Both the position numbers and the translations under genes were made by a program. The notes beneath the pieces are model-generated. The model saw only the letters and a program-made list of their open reading frames with translations. It had not been told where the DNA came from and made no database searches. From the NCBI GenBank assembly GCA_023458755.1, contig JAEWYE010000051.1:1-64000 (forward strand): 64,000 nucleotides of DNA, written 5' to 3'. Of this stretch, positions 8,178 to 17,977 are shown piece after piece; within the stretch, counting starts at the first letter, position 1, and each line of letters starts with the position of its first letter. The DNA comes from Bacillota bacterium (GTDB lineage Bacteria > Bacillota > Clostridia > Oscillospirales > Acutalibacteraceae).

Positions 8178-8364
8178 AAAAGATGTGCCACTTCCCGCTC
8201 TGCGTTCTAAATTGATTATGACCTTATTATAACATTTTTCCTTCTAAATAGATAATAAAATTATTGTAATCTTTCTTACTATAGGCATATGACAAAAAAC
8301 TTTATTTCCACTTTCTTGTTTCGCCTGAATTTTCCTATTTCTGCTCAGAAACAAAAATAATTTA

Positions 8365-8393
8365 TTGAATTCATTTGAAAAATAGGCTATGAT
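8365..8393 (+). promoter_or_regulatory. Promoter of the moxR operon
   Basis: TTGAAT (8365-8370), 17-base spacer, TATGAT (8388-8393), about 30 bases before the moxR ATG. Sigma-A type by spacing and match. Confidence 0.6.
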
Positions 8394-8423
8394 AAGAACA
8401 TATATAATTATGTTTGAGGATAA

Positions 8424-9386
8424 ATGCGTATAAAGATAAGGATGTGTGTAAAGTTGGTACAAAAGACGCTTGAAATAATAAATGAAGTAAAAAAAGTCGT
8501 AGTCGGCAAAGACGAAATTATCGCGAAGGTCTTGATGGTTATACTGGCAAAAGGTCACATTTTATTGGAAGATATCCCCGGCGTGGGAAAAACGACACTG
8601 GCCTTGGCATTTTCAAAAGCAATGTCGCTGGATTACAAAAGAATTCAGTTTACACCGGACGTAATGCCTACCGATGTAACAGGATTTTCTGTTTATAACA
8701 AAGCGACCGGCGCACTGGATTATAAACCCGGTGCCGCAATGTGCAATTTATTTTTGGCGGATGAAATTAACCGCACGTCGTCGAAAACACAATCCGCTCT
8801 GCTGGAAGTAATGGAAGAAGGCCGGATTACGGTAGACGGCATTACAAGAGAAGTGCCGTCACCGTATATCGTGATTGCCACACAAAATCCGATTGGTTCC
8901 GCAGGTACACAGATGCTGCCCGATTCTCAGCTTGACCGCTTTATGGTTCGTCTGACTATGGGTTACCCGGATCTTCACAGTGAAATTGAAATTTTAAAAC
9001 GCAAGCAGGGTAAAAATCCACTCGAACAAGTGAAAACCGTTGTGAATGCCGCCGATATTCTGACAATGCAAAACGCTGTTGAAAACATCTATTTATCCGA
9101 CGCGCTTTATCACTATATCACATTACTGACTGCGGCTACTCGAAGCAATCCTCTCATTAAGCTTGGTTCAAGCCCGCGCGGTTCCATTGCGCTGACCAAA
9201 ATGGCACAGGCTTCGGCTTTTTTAAGAGGGAAAGATTATGTGATTCCGGAGGACGTTCAGCGTGTGTTTGAAGACGTAACGGCTCACCGAGTTTTGCTGA
9301 ACGCGCAAGCAAAAATCAGCAATACGAACGTGGAACAAATACTCGCGAAAATTCTGAAAGAAGTGGCGGCACCCGCTGTCGCATAA
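8424..9386 (+). CDS. MoxR-family AAA+ ATPase
   Basis: 320 residues. Walker A in DIPGVGKTTLALAFSKAMS, Walker B in NLFLADEINRTSSKTQSALL, and the sensor segment VIATQNPIGSAGTQMLPDSQ; the C-terminal lid carries GSSPRGSIALTKMAQASAFL. MoxR ATPases act as chaperones that assemble or activate partner proteins and are commonly encoded with a DUF58 protein and a transglutaminase-like protein, as here. Cytoplasmic. GAGG lies 4 bases before the chosen ATG, a short spacing; a TTG at 8454 is an alternative start. First gene of a three-gene operon (gap of 14 bases). Confidence 0.92.
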   Translation: MRIKIRMCVKLVQKTLEIINEVKKVVVGKDEIIAKVLMVILAKGHILLEDIPGVGKTTLALAFSKAMSLDYKRIQFTPDVMPTDVTGFSVYNKATGALDYKPGAAMCNLFLADEINRTSSKTQSALLEVMEEGRITVDGITREVPSPYIVIATQNPIGSAGTQMLPDSQLDRFMVRLTMGYPDLHSEIEILKRKQGKNPLEQVKTVVNAADILTMQNAVENIYLSDALYHYITLLTAATRSNPLIKLGSSPRGSIALTKMAQASAFLRGKDYVIPEDVQRVFEDVTAHRVLLNAQAKISNTNVEQILAKILKEVAAPAVA

Positions 9387-9400
9387 TCCGGGAGACAAAC

Positions 9401-10594
9401 ATGCTGAAATATCGTGTACTTTATTGCTTTATACTGGCAGCAGCCGTTCTGTTCTATCTGTTCTTTGAGGGCTATCTTTCTTTCATCACGCTAATTCTTG
9501 CGGTGCTGCTGCCCATTGCTTCTTTGCTCTGCACGGTTGTGGCGTGGAGCCGCGTTCGTGTACAGCTGAATGGAATATTGCCGATTGCGGCAAAAGGTAT
9601 GCCAGCACAGTTTCTTGTTGAGGTTTCGAATACTTCCATCTTCCCGATTGCACACGCAATGCTGGCTTTGGATTGCCGCAATGCATTGTGCGGGAAAAAG
9701 AAAAAAGCGGGTCTGCATCTGCCGGTTGGCGCACGAAGCCGCACAGAAATACAACGGGAAATTATCTCCCAATACTGCGGAAAGCTGACCATACAGGTCA
9801 CCGGCATAAAAATCTATGACTATTTCGGTATTTTTACGTTTCCGCAAAAGATGAATCTTCAAACAGATATTTATGTGCTGCCACAGAACATTCAAATTGA
9901 TACGGAAATGGACAGCCATACAAATTATAATGTGGAAAGCGATACTTACTCAAAAGTGAAAAGCGGCGATGACCCATCCGAAATTTTTGACATTCGGGAA
10001 TTCCGCGAAGGTGACCGATTAAGGAATGTTCACTGGAAATTGAGTTCTCGGCTGAATAAACTGATGGTAAAAGAGTTCAGTCTGCCTTTGGACAACTCCA
10101 TTATCCTGCTGTTTGATTTATTTTCCGCTGAGCTTGCGCGGATTGACACACTGATTGAAACGGTTGTTTCCGTTTCACAGTTTTTACTGAACAATGAAAT
10201 TTGCCATATGGTGGAATGGTATGACGGTATCCACCAACAATTTGAAGAAAATACAATTGAGCAAAGCGACCACCTTTCCCTTCTGCTCAATCAGATTCTG
10301 GGGGCATCGACCTATGAAGGCCAGCCAAACAACACCCTCGCCTTCCACAATAAGCTGAACGCAAGCCGTGAATATTCGCATGCTATTTACGTTACAACGA
10401 AAATGTGCAAAAGCGAACTGATGGAATTTTGCGGCAATGAGAAAATCCATAAATCCACAATCCTTCTGATAACGCAGGAGGAGCTTTCCCCAGAGCAAAA
10501 AGCGTTGAAAGATTCTCTAAATGCCATGAATGTCGATGTTTTTTTAATCGAACCGGGTAAACTGCGTGAAAGCATTGACGATCTGATCATTTGA
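9401..10594 (+). CDS. DUF58 domain protein, MoxR operon partner
   Basis: 397 residues. Two closely spaced membrane helices at the N-terminus (about 5-55), an extracytoplasmic-like beta-rich region, then the DUF58 motif REFREGDRLRNVHWKLSSR near residue 197, followed by a vWA-like segment (ILLFDLFSAELARIDTLIET). DUF58 proteins are the standard neighbours of MoxR and transglutaminase genes; they are thought to act with the ATPase at the membrane. GGGAGAC lies just upstream of the start. The 3' end lies 18 bases before the preferred ATG of the next gene. Confidence 0.88.
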   Translation: MLKYRVLYCFILAAAVLFYLFFEGYLSFITLILAVLLPIASLLCTVVAWSRVRVQLNGILPIAAKGMPAQFLVEVSNTSIFPIAHAMLALDCRNALCGKKKKAGLHLPVGARSRTEIQREIISQYCGKLTIQVTGIKIYDYFGIFTFPQKMNLQTDIYVLPQNIQIDTEMDSHTNYNVESDTYSKVKSGDDPSEIFDIREFREGDRLRNVHWKLSSRLNKLMVKEFSLPLDNSIILLFDLFSAELARIDTLIETVVSVSQFLLNNEICHMVEWYDGIHQQFEENTIEQSDHLSLLLNQILGASTYEGQPNNTLAFHNKLNASREYSHAIYVTTKMCKSELMEFCGNEKIHKSTILLITQEELSPEQKALKDSLNAMNVDVFLIEPGKLRESIDDLII

Positions 10595-10611
10595 CCGAAA
10601 GGAGCGATGGC

Positions 10612-13176
10612 ATGCGCTTTGCATCCAACATAAAGAAGTCAAGTCTGCAAAACGGCATTGATATAAATATTCCGAAGCAGCAGGAACGCAGCAGGAACAT
10701 TGCGGCTGTTTGCAGTCAGATTCTGCTGGTTTTATTTGCGGTTTTCGGCGCCACATACTCGTTCATCGGTTCGTTTCATTTAAAGGTACTGCCCGCAACC
10801 GTCGGAGTTTACATCCTGTTATTTGTTTTAATTTTTTCGTTTGCCTTTGCAGTGAAAAAGTGGGCAAAATTTATTTTGCCGCCGGCCTTCCTGCTGTTTG
10901 GCCTTGCAGGCTGGTATTTTTTTGAAGATATCATACAGGGATTCATTCTGACAACAAATGATATAATGGAAACCTTTACCGCAAATTCCGACTGGGTGTT
11001 TAATGTTTATGACGTGCAGGCCGGTACCGCACAGCAATACGCGCAGAGGGAAACCGTTTTTGTGGTATTTGTCCTGTTTGCAATCACCGGTATTGTAAGT
11101 GATGGCATCTTATGTAACCGCAGCTTTCTTACTGTTTTTTTCACAACCTTTCCGTTTATTTTTGCGGCACTTTTTTTCACCATTACACCGCCTTTGCTCC
11201 CGCTGCTTCTCTTATGCGCCTGCTGGATCGCGTTGGGTGTACAGCGTATTTCCGCTCATAAAGTAAAAAAAGAGAAAAAAAAGAAAGCAAAGACGGACCT
11301 TTCGGAGGACCCCTCGAATCAAATAACACACCAACTCCATTTTTTATCCGTTGGAATGCTTTCACTTTGCCTGGCCTTAGTTTTCTGTATATTTCCGCAA
11401 AGCACCTATGTGCGCGACCCCGGCGTAACCGGCGCGCGCAATGCGCTGAAAGATATTTTCGAACAAGGAAATTTGTTTTCCTCCTGGCAATCCGGAGGAA
11501 TCAGTGGTGGGAATCTGAAAAACAGCGGCAATCTTAGTTTTACCGGTGAAACTGTACTGAAAATAAAGACACAGAATGAAAGCGCAATCTATTTGCGTGG
11601 ATTTGTCGGCAGCACCTATACCGGTGACCGATGGCAGCCGGCTGCAGACGAAATTTACAATCAGCACAGCATGGCCTTCAACACACTAAACGGTCAGAAT
11701 TTTAATCCGCAGAACCTGACTTCAAAATATATGAACATGCAAGAAATATTTTCTTCATCCAATATGCAACCATATAGCATATCCATACAAAATATTCACG
11801 CCAACCGCCATTACGTCTATGCTCCCTATGCGCTCATCACCACACCCGCTGAATTACCGGACGCTGTGTTTGCCAATGACGAATATATAAAAGCGAATTC
11901 TTGGTTTGGGCTCAGCGATTACAGCCTAAGAGCATATACAGGAAACAGCCATGCCGCTTTAAATATTCGGATAAACAGCGATATTAACATACAGAACTAT
12001 TATCAACTCGACTACCGCAATCAAGCTGGACAGCTTACTCAAATCATTCCATGGGCACAGGATTACCTGAATGACGAGCATGCTTACCGCAGCTATATCT
12101 ATGATACCGATACCGCTCTGCCGGCGGAGATTAAGGCAAAAGCGTTGAAGTTATGTGAGGAAAAACAGTTTTATAAAAACAGTCTCAATGACGAAATCAT
12201 CGCGGTGCAAACTTATTTGGCTGAAAACTACCAATATACGCTTGCGCCCGGGAAGACACCGGCCAACCGCGACTTTGCCGATTATTTCCTGTTTGAAAAC
12301 CGGAAAGGGTATTGTATCCACTTTGCTACCGCCGCTACCGTTCTTCTGCGCGCAATGGGGATTCCCGCCCGCTATGCAGAAGGCTATATCGCCAATCAAA
12401 GTGACCTCACCCATCCGGACAGCGACGGGTACGCCAGCATCAAAGACAGCCGCGCGCACGCCTGGACAGAAGTTTATATACCGCTTTATGGCTGGATTCC
12501 AGTGGAAATGACCCCGGGATTCTACCGAACAAACAGCAGTGAACTTTCCGCCAATGCAGGTGAAGAACCCCAAACGAACCCGAAGTCGGAAAGCGGAACG
12601 GTAAGCAGCAGCGCACCGGAAAGCGAAGTCGCACCGTCTTCCAAGCCGGAAAGCAGCCAAGCACCAACAAGCAGCGCATTATCTTCCTCTTCTAGTAATA
12701 TCGGTCAGGCGGATGGAAACACCAATATCTTCATCAACAGTACCGTTTCCGCCTGGTTACCGTTTTTATTCTTATTCCTTATTCTGATTGTTCTATTGGC
12801 AGTTCTGTACGGAAACCGAAAATACGCCATTCACTGGCGGCAGCAAAACTTCCACTTGGCAAATACAAATGAAAGTGCCCTCGCAATTTACGCGTATATC
12901 CGAAAGATATTTGCGTTCTATGGCTATAAATATCAGTCCGATACCTCACCCGCAGAATATGCGAAACAAGCAGAACAGGCCCTGCCACAGCTGAACATTC
13001 AAGGATTTGAGGGTATTACCCAAATCGCACAGAAAGCCCGTTTCAGCCAGCATAAAATAACCGACGCGGAACTTGAAAGCATGAACGCATTTGCAGCATC
13101 TCTTGCAAAGTCCAGTTACGGACAGCTATCGCGGCGCAAAAAGCTGTTGTTCCGTTATTGGTACCGGCTAAACTGA
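10612..13176 (+). CDS. TgpA-like membrane transglutaminase/protease-like protein
   Basis: 854 residues from the ATG at 10612, chosen because GGAG lies 7 bases upstream; the TTG at 10591 would overlap the preceding gene. About five to six N-terminal membrane segments (to about 265), a large extracytoplasmic region, then a transglutaminase-like core: RKGYCIHFATAATVLLRAMG (Cys), DSRAHAWTEVYIP (His) and a following acidic residue. A Ser/Pro/Glu-rich linker and a last membrane helix (about residue 715-735) lead to a C-terminal DUF4129-like cytoplasmic domain. This is the usual third member of the MoxR-DUF58-transglutaminase operon; its wall or protein substrate is unknown. Confidence 0.88.
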   Translation: MRFASNIKKSSLQNGIDINIPKQQERSRNIAAVCSQILLVLFAVFGATYSFIGSFHLKVLPATVGVYILLFVLIFSFAFAVKKWAKFILPPAFLLFGLAGWYFFEDIIQGFILTTNDIMETFTANSDWVFNVYDVQAGTAQQYAQRETVFVVFVLFAITGIVSDGILCNRSFLTVFFTTFPFIFAALFFTITPPLLPLLLLCACWIALGVQRISAHKVKKEKKKKAKTDLSEDPSNQITHQLHFLSVGMLSLCLALVFCIFPQSTYVRDPGVTGARNALKDIFEQGNLFSSWQSGGISGGNLKNSGNLSFTGETVLKIKTQNESAIYLRGFVGSTYTGDRWQPAADEIYNQHSMAFNTLNGQNFNPQNLTSKYMNMQEIFSSSNMQPYSISIQNIHANRHYVYAPYALITTPAELPDAVFANDEYIKANSWFGLSDYSLRAYTGNSHAALNIRINSDINIQNYYQLDYRNQAGQLTQIIPWAQDYLNDEHAYRSYIYDTDTALPAEIKAKALKLCEEKQFYKNSLNDEIIAVQTYLAENYQYTLAPGKTPANRDFADYFLFENRKGYCIHFATAATVLLRAMGIPARYAEGYIANQSDLTHPDSDGYASIKDSRAHAWTEVYIPLYGWIPVEMTPGFYRTNSSELSANAGEEPQTNPKSESGTVSSSAPESEVAPSSKPESSQAPTSSALSSSSSNIGQADGNTNIFINSTVSAWLPFLFLFLILIVLLAVLYGNRKYAIHWRQQNFHLANTNESALAIYAYIRKIFAFYGYKYQSDTSPAEYAKQAEQALPQLNIQGFEGITQIAQKARFSQHKITDAELESMNAFAASLAKSSYGQLSRRKKLLFRYWYRLN

Positions 13177-13206
13177 TTTTGTACAGTGTCCCTTTGCACA
13201 CAGAAA

Positions 13207-13249
13207 AATGGCATACAAAGCAGGCTGCTTTGTATGCCATTCGTTTTTT
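13207..13249. terminator. Bidirectional terminator between the moxR and liv operons
   Basis: AATGGCATACAAAGCAG at 13207-13223 and its exact reverse complement at 13225-13241 make a 17-bp stem, followed on the plus strand by CGTTTTTTG and on the minus strand by TTTTCTG. It separates two convergent operons. Confidence 0.88.
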
Positions 13250-13260
13250 GTATGTTTTAA

Positions 13261-13974
13261 TTAGCCGCCCAAATAGGCTTTTTGCACCTGCGGGTTATTG
13301 GAAAGTTCATCCGCGTCGCCGGACATTGCAACGGTGCCGGTTTCCAAAACATAGGCGCGGTTCGCAATTTCAAGTGCCATTTTTGCGTTCTGTTCCACCA
13401 ACAGGATCGTAACGCCGGATTTGTTTACATCACGGATGATGCTGAAGATTTCCTGTACGAGTAAAGGAGACAGACCCATGGAGGGTTCGTCCAAAAGCAG
13501 CATTTTCGGGTCTGCCATCAGTGCGCGGCCAATCGCAAGCATTTGCTGTTCGCCACCGCTGAGAGTTCCCGCCAACTGCTTGCGGCGCTCTTTTAAGCGC
13601 GGCAGACGATTGAAGACCTTCTCATAATCCTCCGCGATTTTTGATTCATCCTTGCGGATATAAGCGCCCATTTCCAAGTTTTCAAGTACGGTCATTTTTG
13701 AGAAAATACGGCGGCCTTCCGGAACCTGCGCCAAACCAAGGCGAATGATTTTGTGCGCCTCGGTTGCGCAGAGGTTGTTGCCGCAAAACGTAATTTCACC
13801 GCTCTTCGGCTTAATCAAGCCGGAGATAGAATGGAGCGTGGTGGTTTTTCCCGCACCGTTTGCCCCGATCAGCGTAACGATTTCGCCCTCCTGCACATCA
13901 AAAGAAATGCCGCGAATGGCATGAATCGCACCGTAGTATACATTTAAGTCTTTTACCGAAAGCATTGTTTCCAT
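13261..13974 (-). CDS. livF: Branched-chain amino acid ABC transporter, ATP-binding protein LivF
   Basis: 237 residues. Walker A GANGAGKTTTLHSIS, signature LSGGEQQMLAIGRAL, Walker B KMLLLDEPSMGLSP and switch His in ILLVEQNAKMALEIA, which has the LivF-type Gln-Asn. LivF pairs with LivG to power uptake of Leu/Ile/Val through LivH-LivM. The ATG at 13974 follows a GGGGG site and lies 3 bases after the livG stop. Last gene of the five-gene liv operon. Confidence 0.95.
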   Translation of the reverse strand: METMLSVKDLNVYYGAIHAIRGISFDVQEGEIVTLIGANGAGKTTTLHSISGLIKPKSGEITFCGNNLCATEAHKIIRLGLAQVPEGRRIFSKMTVLENLEMGAYIRKDESKIAEDYEKVFNRLPRLKERRKQLAGTLSGGEQQMLAIGRALMADPKMLLLDEPSMGLSPLLVQEIFSIIRDVNKSGVTILLVEQNAKMALEIANRAYVLETGTVAMSGDADELSNNPQVQKAYLGG

Positions 13975-13977
13975 CAC

Positions 13978-14739
13978 TTATTCACCCCCAAGATAGGCAG
14001 CAACGACCTTTGGATTGGTACGCACTTCTTCCGGCGTGCCAACCGCAATTACCTTGCCGTAATCCAAAACAACAATATTTTCACAGATACCCATTACAAA
14101 GCTCATATCATGTTCAATGAGCAGAATGGAAATGGAAAAACGGTCACGAATAAGCTTAATGGTCTCCAAAAGTTCCTGTGTTTCCGTCGGGTTCATGCCG
14201 GCGGCGGGTTCATCCAGCAGCAAAACCTTTGGATTGGTCGCCAGCGCGCGGGCGATCTCCAGTTTGCGCTGCTTCCCGTAAGGAAGATTCTTTGCGCAGG
14301 ATTCGGCAAATTCATCCAAACCGAATACCTCAAGCAGTTCATGCGCTCTTTTTGTTACCTTGCGCTCCTCTTTCCAATAAGATGGCAAACGGAAAATGCC
14401 GGACAGAACATTATATTTCATTTGACTGTTCATGGCAATCTTTACGTTGTCAATCACCGAAATATCTTTGAACAAGCGGATATTCTGGAAGGTACGCACA
14501 ATTCCGTTTTGAGTGATTTTGTAGGTCTTTTGGCCGACAATACTGTTGCCCTCCAGCTCAATTTCACCCTCGGTTGGCGTATAAACTTCGGTGAGCAAGT
14601 TAAATACGGTCGTTTTACCGGCACCGTTTGGCCCAATCAGGCCGACGATTTCGCCTTTTCCAAGTACAAAATGCACATCATTCAGGGCTTGAAGACCGCC
14701 GAAAGAAATCCCAAGATTTTTTGCTTCCAATAACGGCAT
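13978..14739 (-). CDS. livG: Branched-chain amino acid ABC transporter, ATP-binding protein LivG
   Basis: 253 residues. Walker A GPNGAGKTTVFNLLT, the inserted LivG segment after ITQNGIVRTFQNIRLF, signature LPYGKQRKLEIARAL (LPYG replaces LSGG, usual for LivG), Walker B KVLLLDEPAAGMNP and switch ILLIEHDMSFVMGI. Works with LivF on the cytoplasmic face. GGGGG lies 8 bases before the start; 3 bases separate it from livM. Confidence 0.95.
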   Translation of the reverse strand: MPLLEAKNLGISFGGLQALNDVHFVLGKGEIVGLIGPNGAGKTTVFNLLTEVYTPTEGEIELEGNSIVGQKTYKITQNGIVRTFQNIRLFKDISVIDNVKIAMNSQMKYNVLSGIFRLPSYWKEERKVTKRAHELLEVFGLDEFAESCAKNLPYGKQRKLEIARALATNPKVLLLDEPAAGMNPTETQELLETIKLIRDRFSISILLIEHDMSFVMGICENIVVLDYGKVIAVGTPEEVRTNPKVVAAYLGGE

Positions 14740-14742
14740 CGG

Positions 14743-15738
14743 TTACGCCCCCTTTTTGCTTTCGCTTGCCGCGGATTTTTTACCGACTTTTTTAATAAGA
14801 CGGGTAAGTGAAAATTCATATTGTCCCATCAAACCGGATGGCTTAAAGAGCATGACACAGATCAGAATGATCGAGTAAAGCAGCATGCGGTAGTTGGAAA
14901 AATCACGCAGGGCTTCCGGCAGGATGGTCAATACGATAGCCGCAATGACAGAACCGGTAATGGAGCCCATGCCGCCCAAAACAACCATAATCAGAAATTC
15001 GATGGAGTAGTTAAAATCAAATTTGGTCGGATCAAGCACGCCGATGTTATGTGCGTAAAGTCCGCCAGCAATTCCGGCAAAGAACGCCGCCAGTATAAAG
15101 GCAAGCAGTTTGTAATAGGTGGTATTGATACCGGAAGCCTCCGCCGCGATTTCATCCTCGCGAATTGCGATAACCGCGCGCCCGTGACGGGACTTGATAA
15201 ACGCAAAAATAATCGCTACGGTAAGAACCGCAATAAAGAATACATAAGGGAACGTGGTCAATTGCTCAATACCGCTCAATCCATTTGCGCCGCCTGTGAA
15301 ATCCATATTCAGTATTAGAACACGGATAATCTCACCGAAGCCAAGCGTGATGATGGCAAGATAATCGCCCCTGAGGCGCAGTGCCGGAATACCGATAACC
15401 AAACCAAAGATTGCCGCGACCGCACCGCCGAGCAACAGCGCAATCGGGAAGGAAATGGTTGTGGGCAAGCCCGAATACATCGTGAACAGCGCGGCGGCAT
15501 AAGCACCGACCGACATAAAGCCCGCATGTCCGAGCACAAGCTGTCCCAAAAAGCCGGTAGCCAAGTTCAGGCTGACCGCCATAATGATGTTGATGCAAAT
15601 CATGGTGAGAATACCGGAATAATATCCGTTGATAGTGCCTTCGTCAATCAGATAGGAAACAACAAAATAGAACACAAGGAGAAGCACTAAGATAATACCG
15701 TAAGTGAGCATTTTGACTTTTTTCTTATCTTTCAGCAT
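14743..15738 (-). CDS. livM: Branched-chain amino acid ABC transporter permease LivM
   Basis: 331 residues, about nine to ten membrane helices. Family motifs include LATGFLGQLVLGHAGFMSVG near residue 60, GLVIGIPALRLRGDYLAII, and the EAA-like cytoplasmic loop AIREDEIAAEASGINTTYYK before VVLGGMGSITGSVIAA. It forms the transmembrane channel with LivH. Start has GAAGGTG upstream and follows livH by 2 bases. A charged Lys/Ser-rich C-terminus is not unusual. Confidence 0.95.
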   Translation of the reverse strand: MLKDKKKVKMLTYGIILVLLLVFYFVVSYLIDEGTINGYYSGILTMICINIIMAVSLNLATGFLGQLVLGHAGFMSVGAYAAALFTMYSGLPTTISFPIALLLGGAVAAIFGLVIGIPALRLRGDYLAIITLGFGEIIRVLILNMDFTGGANGLSGIEQLTTFPYVFFIAVLTVAIIFAFIKSRHGRAVIAIREDEIAAEASGINTTYYKLLAFILAAFFAGIAGGLYAHNIGVLDPTKFDFNYSIEFLIMVVLGGMGSITGSVIAAIVLTILPEALRDFSNYRMLLYSIILICVMLFKPSGLMGQYEFSLTRLIKKVGKKSAASESKKGA

Positions 15739-15740
15739 TC

Positions 15741-16622
15741 TTACACCTTCTCTCTCACGTTTTTGCCAAGCAGACCGGATGGCTTAATAATTAAAACAAG
15801 AATCAGGATACCGAACACAACCGCATCGCTGATTTGAGAACCGCCGGCTGATATTGTCAAGCTCTCCGCGACACCCAATATGTAGCCGCCGAGCATTGCA
15901 CCCGGAATATTGCCGATACCGCCCAGAACTGCGGCGACAAACGCCTTTAAGCCAAGCAAATTGCCCATATACGGGTTAATTTGCGGGAAGGTATTGCAAT
16001 ACAATACCGCACCAACCGCAGCCAAAGCGGAACCAATGCCGAATGTAAACGCAATGGTGGTCTGTGAATTGATACCCATCAGTTTAGCAGCGCCCGCGTC
16101 TTCGGATGTGGCGCGCATAGCCTTGCCGATTTTCGTTTTGTTAACGAGTATCTGCAAACCGACCATCATGGCAACCGAAGTCACGATATTGATGACGGTA
16201 GAAGAACTGAGCTGCAAAGAAGCCAGATTCAGCTGAGCCGTCGGGAACATGGTCGGCATGGATTTTGCACTGGACGAGAAAAGCAGCTGTGATAAATTTT
16301 GCAGGAAGATGCTGACGCCGATTGCGGTAATCAGAAGCGAAATTCTCGGTGCGTTTTGCTTGAGCAGGCGGCTGTACGCCACGCGCTCAATAAAGATACC
16401 CGCAAGCCCGCAAAACACAATGGAACCGATAATTGCGACCCAAATCGGCGCACCCATCATGACCATAAATACATATACCACATAGGCACCCACCATGATG
16501 ATGTCGCCATGCGCAAAGTTAATCAACTGAACAATTCCGTAAACCATGCTGTAACCAAGCGCAACCAGGGCATAAATACTGCCAAGCCCCAGGCCGTTAA
16601 TTACCTGCACAAGAAAATTCAT
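15741..16622 (-). CDS. livH: Branched-chain amino acid ABC transporter permease LivH
   Basis: 293 residues, about eight membrane helices. It opens MNFLVQVINGLGLGSIYALV and carries LGYSMVYGIVQLINFAHGDI, a LivH signature, and the loop MRATSEDAGAAKLMGINSQT that contacts the ATPases. The ATG at 16622 is preferred (GGAAGG about 7 bases upstream) over an in-frame TTG at 16637. It lies 90 bases after livK. Confidence 0.95.
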   Translation of the reverse strand: MNFLVQVINGLGLGSIYALVALGYSMVYGIVQLINFAHGDIIMVGAYVVYVFMVMMGAPIWVAIIGSIVFCGLAGIFIERVAYSRLLKQNAPRISLLITAIGVSIFLQNLSQLLFSSSAKSMPTMFPTAQLNLASLQLSSSTVINIVTSVAMMVGLQILVNKTKIGKAMRATSEDAGAAKLMGINSQTTIAFTFGIGSALAAVGAVLYCNTFPQINPYMGNLLGLKAFVAAVLGGIGNIPGAMLGGYILGVAESLTISAGGSQISDAVVFGILILVLIIKPSGLLGKNVREKV

Positions 16623-16712
16623 ATCTGCACCTTCCAAACTCTTTAAAATCCGAAAAGAGGGGGAAAAAACTCCGCCCTCTTTTTCGCATATTATTCTGCT
16701 TTTGAGCTGCTC

Positions 16713-17867
16713 TTATTTTTCGTAGTATTCTACAAATTTATATTTGCCGTTGTCAATAGTGGTAATAGCTGCGCTCTTAATCGGGTTGCGCTTTTCATCA
16801 AACTTGATGTGACCGGTTAAGCCGGTGAAATCAATAGCAGCCATTGCTTTAATGATTGCTGCGGAATCGGTGCTGTTGGCATCTTTAATTGCCTGCGCCA
16901 TCATCTTCATGGCATCATAGCCCAAAACAGCAAACTGATTTGCATCCTGCTTGTAAGTTTCCTTATATTTTTTCAGGAAGGCTACCATGTTGGCATCTGT
17001 GCTCTCTGCAGAATATTGGCTGCAGAAAAACGCGCCGTTGATTGCATCCATTTTGCTCTTATCAATTTTATCGATAACGCCGTCCCAGCCGTCTGCACCA
17101 AGAAGCTTTGCGGAAAGTCCGATGTCTTTTGCCTGTCCGGCGATCATTGCAACATCCTGATAATAAACGGGCAGGAACAATACATCCGGATTTTTGCTCT
17201 TGATATTGGTGAGCTGGGCCTTAAAGTCAACCGTATTCTTTCCATAGCCTTCGGTCGCCACTACATTGAGACCAAGCGATTTCGCGGAAGCAGTGAATGC
17301 CTCCATAAGGCCTTTGGAATAATCGTCGGAAATATTATAGATGATTGCCGCTGTTTTCGCGTTTAACTTCTTCGAACCGTAGGAAGCCATCAATTCGCCC
17401 TGGAACGGATCAATAAAGCAGGTACGGAATACATTTGTTCCCGCAGCGGTAACATTGTCCGCGGTAGCGGTAGCTGTAATCATGGGCATATTGTCTTTCT
17501 TTGCACGCTGTGCGACCGCAAGAGTCGGTTTAGAAGTAACGTCGCCGACCAGAGCGACCATATGATCATTGTTTACCAGTTTGTTATAGGCGTTCAGTGC
17601 TTCGGTTGGGTCGCCTTTTTCATCGTAGCAGACATAGTTGATTTTTTTACTGAGTATGCCGCCTGCCGCGTTAATTTCATCTACTGCCATTTTAATACCG
17701 TTGTTTGTTGCGATGCCGTATACCGAAACATCACCTGTCAACGGAGCAAGACCGCCGATTGTAATCGTATCGCTGTTAGCCGCAGCATTTTTTTTGCTCG
17801 AACAGCCGGTCATAGCAGAAGCTACCATTGCAACCGCAAGCAAAACCGCAAAAATACGTTTTTTCAT
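16713..17867 (-). CDS. livK: Branched-chain amino acid ABC transporter substrate-binding lipoprotein
   Basis: 384 residues. The signal peptide is MKKRIFAVLLAVAMVASAMT with lipobox MTGC, so the mature protein is a lipid-anchored extracellular binding protein. The body shows the Leu/Ile/Val-binding (periplasmic-binding type 1) pattern: ITIGGLAPLTGDVSVYGI, GIKMAVDEINAAGG and a C-terminal AAITTIDNGKYKFVEYYEK. First gene of the liv operon, highly expressed by position, preceded by a structured leader (17905-17950) with an attenuator-like arrangement. Ligand specificity within branched-chain or related amino acids is not resolved by sequence. Confidence 0.93.
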   Translation of the reverse strand: MKKRIFAVLLAVAMVASAMTGCSSKKNAAANSDTITIGGLAPLTGDVSVYGIATNNGIKMAVDEINAAGGILSKKINYVCYDEKGDPTEALNAYNKLVNNDHMVALVGDVTSKPTLAVAQRAKKDNMPMITATATADNVTAAGTNVFRTCFIDPFQGELMASYGSKKLNAKTAAIIYNISDDYSKGLMEAFTASAKSLGLNVVATEGYGKNTVDFKAQLTNIKSKNPDVLFLPVYYQDVAMIAGQAKDIGLSAKLLGADGWDGVIDKIDKSKMDAINGAFFCSQYSAESTDANMVAFLKKYKETYKQDANQFAVLGYDAMKMMAQAIKDANSTDSAAIIKAMAAIDFTGLTGHIKFDEKRNPIKSAAITTIDNGKYKFVEYYEK

Positions 17868-17904
17868 GTTCTGAATTCCCCCTAATGTTTCATGGTAAAA
17901 ATAA

Positions 17905-17950
17905 AAAGCCGTGTTCCTTATAATGGTAAGTCACGCGGCTTTGCGTTACC
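17905..17950 (-). promoter_or_regulatory. Attenuator-like leader of the liv operon
   Basis: On the minus strand, AAAGCCGCGTG (17942-17932) can pair with CACGGCTTT (17913-17905) followed by TTTATTTTTA, a terminator-like hairpin placed 38 bases before livK. The preceding GGTAACGC (17950-17943) can instead pair with GCG and TTACC at 17937-17925, and the two folds share bases, so they exclude each other. No riboswitch class or T-box core was recognised. Regulation by attenuation is inference. Confidence 0.5.
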
Positions 17951-17977
17951 ACAGAATGTAATTTAGAATTGTTATAA

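Noticed and set aside
17905..17950. ACGCAAAGCC in the liv leader, which recalls the core of the c-di-GMP-I (GEMM) riboswitch
   Set aside because: The second GEMM hairpin with its GNRA-type loop and the GCAAACC partner segment are absent, and the leader is too short.
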